Notes: generated by a model not told the origin, from the letters alone. A DNA stretch of 13,705 nucleotides from VRUE01 sp035556755 (GCA_035556755.1 DATMEP010000061.1:1-13705), one strand, 5' to 3'; positions 5,799 through 11,585 are shown, numbered from the stretch's first letter. Numbers and translations: made by a program.

Positions 5799-6983
5799 AT
5801 GGACGAGGCTTTCGTCATCATGCAGATCGGGGACGCAGACTTAGATGCCGTCTGCGACGCGGCAATCGACCCCGCCATTACTGATGCAGGCTTTACGCCT
5901 CGACGTGTTGATCGCCACAACGCCGGTGACCTGTTGAAGGGCGAGATCGTTGATTTCATCGAGCGCTCTCAAATCATTGTCGCCGACATAACGAACGAGC
6001 GCCCCAATTGCTACCTGGAGATCGGCTATGCCATGGGTTTGGGTAAGAAGGCAAACCTCATCCTGACCGCACGTGAGGACCATCATCATGGAAGTCCAAA
6101 CTTCAACAATTCCGGCCCCAAGGTTCACTTCGATTTGGAGGGTTACGACATCTTATTTTGGGATGCCAGCAACCTAGAGGTCTTCCGGAAAGAGCTTGCC
6201 AAGCGCATCAAACGTCGCGCGGCAATAGTGGGTACTACCAAACGTGACCCCACGCAATCAGACACGGATTTCGCGTGGAGAGAGGATCTCCGAGTGCGGG
6301 GTGAATCTGGCTTGGCCAGCGTAAATCGCTCGGCATACATGGAGGTTGCGGCCGAGCTGCGACCGCCAGGTAGCTGGACCCAGCCTCGGCTACTTGATGC
6401 AATCAATGACGCATCAGTGCACACCTTCGGTTGGCCAATTGCTGTGGTTCTCGACAACCAAGACGAGTACAGGCCCCGCCCGACGTCTGATGGAATTGTC
6501 GCTGAGGTCGCAATCGGTGGAGACGATCACGATCGTACGTCATATGATCTGTGGAAGCTATTTCGTGACGGACGGTTCTACACGATGCTGACCCTGTTTG
6601 AGGACGAGCGGGTGCCAGAGAGCATCTTCTTCGACACGCGAATTAACCGAATTACGGAGTCTCTATTCCTTTTGGCACGGTTGTATCGGAGGCTTGAAGT
6701 TAGCGATACCGACTTGGTCGATATTTCCTTTCGTCACGCTGGATTGGCGGGCCGGACCCTGCGATCGGCGAACACGAATCGCGCGATGTATGACAGCCGC
6801 AATGCAGCCGAAGATGTTGCTGACGTACGTTTCTCGACTACGATTGAGGAGTTGGAGAGCGACCTGGTCGGTAAGGTCAAGGAAGTTACTCAGCCGCTGT
6901 TCATGCTCTTCGATTTCTTTGAGTTGAGTGATGAGATTCTTGAGGAAATCGCGGAAAGCTTCATTGCGGGCTCAGTCAAGTAG
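5799..6983 (+). CDS. Nucleoside 2-deoxyribosyltransferase/TIR-like domain protein with unknown C-terminal domain
   Basis: A 394-residue two-domain protein. Residues 1-150 have the pattern of the nucleoside 2-deoxyribosyltransferase-like/TIR-related hydrolase clan: MDEAFVIMQIG start, RVDRHNAGDLLKGEIVDFIERSQIIVADIT (D63), then RPNCYLEIGYAMGL with the probable catalytic E74, and later KVHFDLEGYDILFWD. Residues about 165-394 form a separate domain with YDLWKLFRDGRFYTMLTLFED and DISFRHAGLAGRTL. I think similar modules end other defence-type proteins, such as some AlbA/Schlafen-like ones, but this is from memory. Such N-terminal domains cleave N-glycosidic bonds of nucleotides or NAD+, so an NAD- or nucleotide-depleting defence effector is a reasonable inference. 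An in-frame ATG at 5757 would add 14 residues without homologous look or SD. G+C is roughly 47-58% by line, far below the host. Confidence 0.75.
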   Translation: MDEAFVIMQIGDADLDAVCDAAIDPAITDAGFTPRRVDRHNAGDLLKGEIVDFIERSQIIVADITNERPNCYLEIGYAMGLGKKANLILTAREDHHHGSPNFNNSGPKVHFDLEGYDILFWDASNLEVFRKELAKRIKRRAAIVGTTKRDPTQSDTDFAWREDLRVRGESGLASVNRSAYMEVAAELRPPGSWTQPRLLDAINDASVHTFGWPIAVVLDNQDEYRPRPTSDGIVAEVAIGGDDHDRTSYDLWKLFRDGRFYTMLTLFEDERVPESIFFDTRINRITESLFLLARLYRRLEVSDTDLVDISFRHAGLAGRTLRSANTNRAMYDSRNAAEDVADVRFSTTIEELESDLVGKVKEVTQPLFMLFDFFELSDEILEEIAESFIAGSVK

Positions 6984-6984
6984 C

Positions 6985-7791
6985 TCAGCTTAGGACCGCA
7001 TAAATCGGCTCGCGGTCCTCCTCGGGAATGGTCGCTAGGCCCATCAGAACGGCCAGGGTGTTTGCGGAGCCCTGCAACCTCATACTTCGTGGATTTACAT
7101 CGGCGACGCTGATCCAAGCCGAGCCATGAGCATCCGATAGGAGCCCGCTTTGGTAGATGTCGTAAATCTCTATGAGCAGAGCGGCGCCCTCTGCCCCAAG
7201 GGCATTCAAGGCCGCAGCGTCGCCACGGTAGTCCCCGTCTCGGAGAAGCTCCCGATTTCCCTCATCTTGTGCGATTGCCATCACGACAAGTTGGCGATAG
7301 GTCAAGCGCTCGGCCAGAGAAAGAAGATGGTTTGCGGTCGGTGCGCTGATCTCAGGATGAAAGGCCAGCTGCGCGTACATAATCCCGAGAAGCCGCACCT
7401 TCTTCTCTTCGTAGGCATCCCGCGCTTGCAGGAGTACTCCCTCGAGTAGTTCCTCCGCCGCTGAGCGTTCGCCTGGAGGTGCGTCGAAGAACCCGTCGTC
7501 GCGAGGTTGCCTTCCTGCCTTCAGCAGAGTTTGGATCATGGCCCCAGCATGGGCAGCTGCCGCGCCGATACGCAATTCCTCTCGAGGCCCGAGAACGCGC
7601 TGCTTGAGGTCGGCACCGACCCGCCGAAGAACCCTTGCCAATAGGGCTCCGCCCGCAGCGCCGCCAACCGCACCTGCTGGCCCACCAATAAGCCCGATCG
7701 TGGCACCGACAGCTGCGCCTGCAATCTCGCTGCCTCCCTCGATCAATTCAACAGCGAGGGCCTCTTCTTGATTGGTCTCGTCGGTGCCCAC
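6985..7791 (-). CDS. Glycine-rich membrane-like protein of unknown function
   Basis: Not recognised. The 268-aa product starts with an acidic stretch (GTDETNQEEALAVELIEGG). A glycine/alanine-rich hydrophobic segment follows (about 24-52, including AGAAVGATIGLIGGPAG and AVGGAAGGALLARVL) with GxxxG spacing like a glycine zipper or membrane hairpin. A soluble helical part comes after it, with EELRIGAAAAHAGAMIQTLL, RSAAEELLEGVLLQARDAYEEKKV (109-132) and LLSLAERLTYRQLVVMAIAQ. The GTG start at 7791 is six bases after the stop of the Xre gene, with GAGGA suitably placed, so the two form an operon. Its stop is one base from the stop of the convergent 5799 gene. A regulator-controlled membrane effector is one possibility; no homology supports it. 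Confidence 0.75.
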   Translation of the reverse strand: MGTDETNQEEALAVELIEGGSEIAGAAVGATIGLIGGPAGAVGGAAGGALLARVLRRVGADLKQRVLGPREELRIGAAAAHAGAMIQTLLKAGRQPRDDGFFDAPPGERSAAEELLEGVLLQARDAYEEKKVRLLGIMYAQLAFHPEISAPTANHLLSLAERLTYRQLVVMAIAQDEGNRELLRDGDYRGDAAALNALGAEGAALLIEIYDIYQSGLLSDAHGSAWISVADVNPRSMRLQGSANTLAVLMGLATIPEEDREPIYAVLS

Positions 7792-7797
7792 GGATCG

Positions 7798-8067
7798 TCA
7801 GTCCTCAAGCTTGTCCGCACGTTTTCCTAGGTCGCCCATTGAGACGCCGAGGGCGGCAGCGATGCCCTTGAGGGTGCCCCAGGTTGGGTTGGCGTGGCCG
7901 CGCTCAATGAGGGAGAGGGTGCCGGTCGTTATGTCGGCCTCGTGGGCCACGTCTTCCTGGGTGGCCCCGCGCTTTTCGCGCAGCTGGCGGATCGCTTTGC
8001 CGAGGGCCGGCTGGGGCTGGTCGGAGCGTCGCATCTGCGTGGGCACGCTTTCAAACGCGAGCGTCAT
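7798..8067 (-). CDS. Xre family helix-turn-helix regulator
   Basis: A single-domain Cro/CI-type DNA-binding protein: ALGKAIRQLREKRGATQEDVAHEADITTGTLSLIERGHANPTWGTLKGIAAALGVSMGDL is a textbook five-helix HTH_3 domain, with QEDVAHEAD and TGTLSLIERG as the helix-turn-helix. The ATG at 8067 is chosen. A GTG at 8079 and an ATG at 8034 (MRRSDQ) are also in frame, and no start has a clear SD, so a leaderless or weakly led message is likely. There is no toxin-binding extension, unlike the antitoxin at 5308. It heads an operon with the glycine-rich protein and is divergent from the winged-helix gene; it may repress both promoters in the shared 8068-8192 region. Confidence 0.85.
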   Translation of the reverse strand: MTLAFESVPTQMRRSDQPQPALGKAIRQLREKRGATQEDVAHEADITTGTLSLIERGHANPTWGTLKGIAAALGVSMGDLGKRADKLED

Positions 8068-8135
8068 GAGCCAGGGCACAAAAGCATAGCGATATGTGCC
8101 TAGCGTCTGCTACCGTGTAACGACCTTGCAAAAAA

Positions 8136-8166
8136 GTGCCCCCGCGCTGGTGGAACAGCCGGGGGC
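8136..8166 (+). other. Stable hairpin in the leader of the winged-helix gene
   Basis: Pairing GCCCCCG (8138-8144) with CGGGGGC (8160-8166) and GCTG (8146-8149) with CAGC (8156-8159), with C8145 bulged and a GUGGAA loop, gives an 11-bp GC-rich stem. It lies between the probable promoter (TAGCGT 8101-8106 or TACCGT 8111-8116) and the SD at 8176-8181. No T-run follows, so it is not a standard terminator; a leader structure or attenuator is possible. Confidence 0.5.
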
Positions 8167-8192
8167 GTGGCACCGAAAGGACGGACCTTCCG

Positions 8193-8492
8193 ATGCAGGA
8201 CAACCCTAAAGGGGCGGGCGATGAGAACGTCCCGCCCACCGAAGCCCAAGACATCCGCGATCAGGGCGTTGTCCTGATCCACATCCTCACGCGACACCCG
8301 ACGCTGCTGACGATCCCCGACCTTGTTCGTGAGATCACCAGTGGATCGGAGGACTTCGCCGAGGGCGACGCCTTGGAGCGCGCTGTGCGCGACCTGACCG
8401 GCGTTGGGCTGCTCCACTGCCCAAATGGCCTCGCCGTGCCGTCTCCGGCCGCGCTGCGCTTCCTGAAGATCCTCTACGAAGGCAACTGCTAG
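8193..8492 (+). CDS. Small winged-helix domain protein, 99 aa
   Basis: The protein has a disordered, acidic start (MQDNPKGAGDENVPPTEAQD). A winged-helix-like domain covers residues about 25-98: VVLIHILTRHPTLLTIPDLVREI as the first helices and recognition region, ALERAVRDLTGVGLLHCPNGLAVPS as the last helix and wing, and ALRFLKIL at the end. It probably binds DNA as a small regulator; no named family was recognised. The ATG at 8193 is chosen because AAAGGA (8176-8181) precedes it by 11 bases. The frame is open back to 8136, but that part lies in the leader hairpin and looks non-coding. A second, very strong hairpin starts seven bases after the stop. It is divergent from the Xre operon. Confidence 0.75.
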   Translation: MQDNPKGAGDENVPPTEAQDIRDQGVVLIHILTRHPTLLTIPDLVREITSGSEDFAEGDALERAVRDLTGVGLLHCPNGLAVPSPAALRFLKILYEGNC

Positions 8493-8498
8493 GCGAGC

Positions 8499-8570
8499 GG
8501 GGAGATTTCGGCGGGTCGGGGCATTCGCAGGGAGCCCGCAAGGGTTGCTCCGGCCCGCCGGAATCTCCTC
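8499..8570 (+). other. Long stem-loop after the winged-helix gene
   Basis: 8499-8516 pairs with 8553-8570 over 18 base pairs, with three G-U wobbles as RNA on the plus strand (8500/8569, 8508/8561, 8516/8553) and no mismatch. The loop holds a smaller hairpin, GGAGC (8531-8535) with GCTCC (8547-8551), capped by CC-GCAA-GG with a GNRA-type loop. No T-run follows. It may stabilise or end the winged-helix transcript, or be a structured RNA of its own. Confidence 0.6.
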
Positions 8571-8786
8571 AGTCAAGAGCACAAACCCACAGCCAGAAAG
8601 AAGTCGACCCAAGACGATGTGCCCCAAAAGGTCAGCAAGGCCACATCCATCGACCTCAAGGGGGGTCACAGCCGAGGCTCCAAAGCCTCTCCGCCAGCAC
8701 CAACCCCGACCCCCGACACACTGGGAACCCTCCCGGGTCGTGCCTGGAGCGGGCTCTTTCGCCGGGCGGCGCGGCGGCCGATTTTG

Positions 8787-8804
8787 GCACGGCTTTCGCC
8801 GTGC
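8787..8804. other. Perfect 7-bp hairpin between direct repeats
   Basis: GCACGGC, loop TTTC, GCCGTGC. GCGGCGGCCG occurs directly on both sides (8771-8780 and 8803-8812), and the right copy belongs to the palindrome GGCGGCCGCC. It lies about 100 bases before the excisionase-like gene. Confidence 0.45.
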
Positions 8805-8908
8805 GGCGGCCGCCTTTATGGCCGCTCGGCGGTCTCGCCGGAACGGTCGATTTCGAGTCGGACCCGATGCATTTGGCGCTCTTTCCCGACAGGTGGGGTG
8901 CAGAGGAA

Positions 8909-9193
8909 ATGGGCGACGAGGATCACATCGAGATCGAGCGGCTGCTGTCGCCGGAGGACGTTGCCCGCGTTTGCGGGCTGTCGCGGCGGGCGGTCTACCG
9001 AGCGATTGCGCGGGGCGAGTTGCGGGCGGCGCGGCTCTGCCACCGGCTCCGCATCCATCCGGCCGAGTTGGAGCGTTGGATCGCGGGGGAGACGCGCGGG
9101 GCGGGTCCGCTGCCATCGCGGCGAGTTCGGCGGCGCGCCGACGGCGCCGAGGGGGGCTTACGCGTCCTGCTCGATGAAGGCGCGGAAGGCTAG
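8909..9193 (+). CDS. xis: Excisionase-like helix-turn-helix protein
   Basis: A 94-aa protein with a MerR-like/excisionase winged helix: LLSPEDVARVCGLSRRAVYRAIARGELRAARLCHRLRIHPAELERWIAG (about 12-60). The LSPEDVARVCGLSRRAVY turn and the final ELERWI are typical of the HTH_17 DNA-binding domains that act as recombination directionality factors beside actinobacterial integrases. The tail is basic and unstructured (SRRVRRRADGAEGG). It should bind near the attachment sites and favour excision. The ATG at 8909 is chosen for the purine-rich AGAGGA just before it; an ATG at 8867 is the alternative and has no SD. It ends nine bases before the integrase ATG, so the two are co-transcribed. Confidence 0.8.
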   Translation: MGDEDHIEIERLLSPEDVARVCGLSRRAVYRAIARGELRAARLCHRLRIHPAELERWIAGETRGAGPLPSRRVRRRADGAEGGLRVLLDEGAEG

Positions 9194-9202
9194 GCGAGGT
9201 CG

Positions 9203-10483
9203 ATGAGCGTCGAACGAGTCGAGCGGAAGGGCGGCGCGGTCTGGCGGGTGCGCTGGCGCGACGAGCAGGGCCGAGCGCGCTCGAAAGTGGTCGGGCGGAA
9301 GCGGGACGCCGACGCCTTCGACGCCGAGGTCGTCAGGCGGAAGCGAACCGGGGACCTGGACCTGCTCAGCGGAGGCCGACAGACGCTCGCCGACTTCGCG
9401 CAGGAGTGGTGGAAGCTCTACGCCGCGCCGAATCTCGCCGCTCGCACTCTTCGCAGCTACGCGGGCCTGTGGGATCGGCATGTGCTGCCACGCCTCGGCT
9501 CGATGCGACTCAACGCGATGACGCCGGAGGTGATCGAGCGCTTCCGGGCGGAACTGGAAGCCGATGGGGTGGGGCAGCCGACGGTCTACCGGGCGCTTGC
9601 GCTTCTCCAGGGCATCCTGCGTCGAGCGGTCGAGTGGCGGCGGATTGGGCACAACCCCGTGAAGGCGGTGCAGAAGCCGAGGGTTCGTCGGCAGCGGGAG
9701 GTTCGACCGCTGTCGCCGCTCACGGTCGAGCCGCTGCGCGCTTTCGTTGCCAAGAGGCGCAAGCACGGCGCTCGGGATGCGGCGCTGATCGGATTGCTCG
9801 CCTATGCGGGTCTACGGCCTCAGGAGGCGCTTGCGCTGCGCTGGGAGGACGTACGCGAGCGGACGCTGCTGGTCGAGAAGGCTGCTGACGGCCAGGGCGG
9901 CGTCAAGGCGACCAAGACCGGGCAGGCTCGGACCGTGCGGCTGCTTGCCCCGCTCGCCGACGACCTGGCCGAGTGGCGACGCTCGCTCGATCAGGCCGAC
10001 GACGCGCTGCTGTTCCCGAACGGCTCAGGCGGCGTCTGGAACGATCCGGCCTGGCAGACGTGGCACCGGGACGCCTGGGTGCCCGCCTGCCGCACCGTCG
10101 GCTTGGAAGGCGCTCGTCCCTACGACCTGCGGCACAGCTTCGTCTCACTGTTGATCCACGAAGGCCGCAGCGTGGTCGAGGTCGCGCGGCAGGCAGGGCA
10201 CTCACCGACGATGACGCTCGACGTCTACGCGCACGTCTTCGACGAGTTCGACATTGCCGAGCGGGTGTCTGCCGAGGATCAGATCGCGCAGGCACGGCGC
10301 GATGTGTCCGGATTGTGTCCGCCTGGCTCAGACGAGGCGGGCGAAGCGCAGGAAACCCCTGCTAACCCCTACAGCCCCAGCTGCTTGCCGAGGATCTCCT
10401 TCATGATCTCGTCGGTGCCGCCGCCTATGGGGCCTAGGCGGGCGTCGCGGACGGCTCGCTCTATGCCGTACTCGCGCATGTAG
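9203..10483 (+). CDS. int: Tyrosine recombinase/integrase whose frame crosses the att core
   Basis: A 426-aa protein in the integrated state. An N-terminal arm-binding AP2-like domain (1-55: VWRVRWRDEQGRARSKVVG) is followed by a SAM-like core-binding domain (60-155: TLADFAQEWWKLY, LNAMTPEVIERF). The catalytic domain (about 168-365) has R205 in AGLRPQEAL, K236/K238 in KATKTG, R310 in YDLRHSF, H333 in AGHSPTM and nucleophile Y342 in DVYAHVF. The first His of HxxR is Tyr (Y307). After residue 365 comes a non-catalytic tail. The coding DNA for residues 367-374 contains the right arm-type repeat, and residues 394-401 lie in the att core. The last 25 residues are read from the antisense of the acyl-CoA dehydrogenase gene. 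Joined to the left end, the same frame would give a 433-aa protein with another tail. SD-like GAGG precedes the ATG. Confidence 0.93.
   Translation: MSVERVERKGGAVWRVRWRDEQGRARSKVVGRKRDADAFDAEVVRRKRTGDLDLLSGGRQTLADFAQEWWKLYAAPNLAARTLRSYAGLWDRHVLPRLGSMRLNAMTPEVIERFRAELEADGVGQPTVYRALALLQGILRRAVEWRRIGHNPVKAVQKPRVRRQREVRPLSPLTVEPLRAFVAKRRKHGARDAALIGLLAYAGLRPQEALALRWEDVRERTLLVEKAADGQGGVKATKTGQARTVRLLAPLADDLAEWRRSLDQADDALLFPNGSGGVWNDPAWQTWHRDAWVPACRTVGLEGARPYDLRHSFVSLLIHEGRSVVEVARQAGHSPTMTLDVYAHVFDEFDIAERVSAEDQIAQARRDVSGLCPPGSDEAGEAQETPANPYSPSCLPRISFMISSVPPPMGPRRASRTARSMPYSRM
10300..10323 (+). repeat. Right arm-type repeat (24 bp)
   Basis: Perfect, same-orientation match to 4406-4429, here inside the 3' part of the integrase gene (coding around DVSGLCPP). 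Two GTGTCCG units are spaced by GATT. It lies 57 bases before the right core. Confidence 0.65.
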
Positions 10484-11547
10484 CCGTAGCCGCCGTGGAT
10501 CTGGAGGGACTCGTCGGCGATCTCGAGGACGGTGCGCTGGGTTGCGAGCTTCGCCATCGTCACCTCCTTGATGCAGTCCTGGCCCTCGTGGAAGAGGCGC
10601 AGGGCGTTGTAGGTGATCGCTTTGGCCGCTTCGGCCTGGGTCGCCATCTCCGCCACCTTGTGGCGGACCGCCTGGAAGTTGCCGATCGGGCGGCCGAAGG
10701 CCTTGCGCTCCAGGGCGTAGGTGACGGTGGTCTCGATCAGGCGCTGCATCGCGCCGACCGCGCCGATCGCCATCAACAGCCGCTCCCAGGCGAAGTTGAA
10801 CATGATCAGTTTGAAGCCCTGGTTCTCCTCACCGAGCAGGTTCTCCTCCGGGACCTCGACGTCGGTGAAGGCCAGCTCGCCGGTGTCGGAGGAGTGCCAG
10901 CCGAGCTTCTCTAGCTTCTGCGCCACCTCGTAGCCGGGCATCTCGCGTTCCAGCACCAGGAAGGAGATGCCGTGGTGGCCGCCCTCCTGGGTCGTCTTGC
11001 AGGCGCAGACGAGGTAGTCGGCGCGGACGCCGTTGGTGATGAAGGTCTTGGAGCCGTTGACGACGTAGCCGCCGTCGACCCGCTGCGCGAAGGTCGTGAT
11101 GCCGGCGACGTCGGAGCCGGCGCCCGGCTCGGTGATCCCGAGCGCGCCGATCTTCTCGCCGGCAATCCCCGGCACCAGCCAGCGTTGCTTCTGCTCTTCG
11201 GTGCCGAAGTTGAAGATCGGCGGCATCGCGATCGAGGTGTGGGCGTTCAGCCCGGCGGCGACGCCGCCGGAGCCGCCGCTGCGCGCCAGCTCCTCGACCC
11301 AGATCGCGTCGTGCAGGTGGGTGCCGCCCTGGCCGCCGTAGCGCTCTGGGAACTTCAGCCCGAGGAAGCCGAGCTCGGCGCAGCGTCCGTACAGCTCGCG
11401 GGGGAATTCGCGCGCCTCCTCCCACTCGTCGACGTTGGGCGCGATCTCCTTGGTGACGAAGCGGCGCACCGTCTCGCGCAGCTCCTCGTGCTCCTCGCCG
11501 AACGGCGGCAGCGTCGCCCGCACACCGGTGTCCTTGACAACGGTCAC
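10369..11547 (-). CDS. Acyl-CoA dehydrogenase
   Basis: A 392-aa flavoprotein of usual family length that starts (GTG)TVVKDTGVRATLPPFGEEHEEL. It shows the signatures LGITEPGAGSDVAGI (substrate/FAD loop), GSKTFITNG, AYALERKAFGRPIGNFQ-type FAD contacts (here TYALERKAFGRPIGNFQ) and QIHGGYGYMREYGIERAVRDARLGPIGGGTDEI. The MCAD-type base (EGT near the C-terminus) is glycine here. E255 in NFAWERLLMA matches the isovaleryl/long-chain type base, so the enzyme is probably active on branched or long acyl-CoAs. The last codons lie in the right att core and are supplied by the integrated element; the encoded end GKQLGL is unchanged. TAGCGT lies seven bases before the GTG, implying a leaderless message. Divergent from the flavoprotein gene by 38 bases. 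Confidence 0.94.
   Translation of the reverse strand: MTVVKDTGVRATLPPFGEEHEELRETVRRFVTKEIAPNVDEWEEAREFPRELYGRCAELGFLGLKFPERYGGQGGTHLHDAIWVEELARSGGSGGVAAGLNAHTSIAMPPIFNFGTEEQKQRWLVPGIAGEKIGALGITEPGAGSDVAGITTFAQRVDGGYVVNGSKTFITNGVRADYLVCACKTTQEGGHHGISFLVLEREMPGYEVAQKLEKLGWHSSDTGELAFTDVEVPEENLLGEENQGFKLIMFNFAWERLLMAIGAVGAMQRLIETTVTYALERKAFGRPIGNFQAVRHKVAEMATQAEAAKAITYNALRLFHEGQDCIKEVTMAKLATQRTVLEIADESLQIHGGYGYMREYGIERAVRDARLGPIGGGTDEIMKEILGKQLGL
10381..10406 (+). repeat. attR core: right copy of the 26-bp direct repeat
   Basis: Identical to 4266-4291. On the minus strand it encodes MKEILGKQ of the intact acyl-CoA dehydrogenase; on the plus strand it encodes CLPRISFM of the integrase. The core is therefore coding on both strands. 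Confidence 0.88.
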
Positions 11548-11554
11548 AGCGAAG

Positions 11555-11560
11555 ACGCTA
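11555..11560 (-). promoter_or_regulatory. Candidate -10 of the acyl-CoA dehydrogenase gene
   Basis: TAGCGT on the minus strand, seven bases before the GTG at 11547. This places transcription start at or next to the start codon. No clear -35. Confidence 0.5.
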
Positions 11561-11573
11561 GCGGGTGCGCCGA

Positions 11574-11579
11574 TACCAT
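11574..11579 (+). promoter_or_regulatory. Candidate -10 of the response-regulator/TrxR-like gene
   Basis: TACCAT ends six bases before the ATG at 11586, with no SD in front of that ATG. It is back to back with the acyl-CoA dehydrogenase -10 within a 38-base gap. Confidence 0.45.
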
Positions 11580-11585
11580 CGATCC

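Larger units (their letters stand above)
8493..8908. other. 416-base stretch without a supported gene
   Basis: It lies between the winged-helix and excisionase-like genes. It holds the 18-bp-stem hairpin at 8499-8570 and a GC-rich structured patch at about 8770-8815. Open frames cross it (for example from a GTG at 8619 and one covering 8545-9177), but they have low-complexity, arginine/proline-rich composition and run over the excisionase-like gene. I see no credible coding region. The promoter of the excisionase-integrase pair should be here. It is also the best place in the element for an origin or a regulatory RNA, without direct proof. Confidence 0.55.
4266..10406 (+). mobile_element. Integrated site-specific element inserted at the 3' end of an acyl-CoA dehydrogenase gene
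   Basis: The boundaries are a 26-bp direct repeat (4266-4291 and 10381-10406). A tyrosine integrase with an excisionase-like gene just upstream lies next to the right end. The unit length from core to core is 6115 bp. A second pair of 24-bp direct repeats lies just inside each end. Cargo: an unknown 109-aa gene, a RES/Xre toxin-antitoxin pair, a deoxyribosyltransferase/TIR-like two-domain protein, an Xre plus glycine-rich protein operon, and a winged-helix gene. The middle (about 5.7-7.2 kb) has visibly lower G+C than the host. No capsid, terminase, relaxase or FtsK-like transfer gene is present, so it is either a small island mobilised only by its own integrase or a satellite that uses another element for transfer. 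Confidence 0.85.

Noticed and set aside
8545..9206. Overlapping plus-strand frames, one starting at a GTG at 8619
   Set aside because: Composition is R/P/A-rich and both run over the excisionase-like gene, whose helix-turn-helix is clear. No SD or homology was seen.
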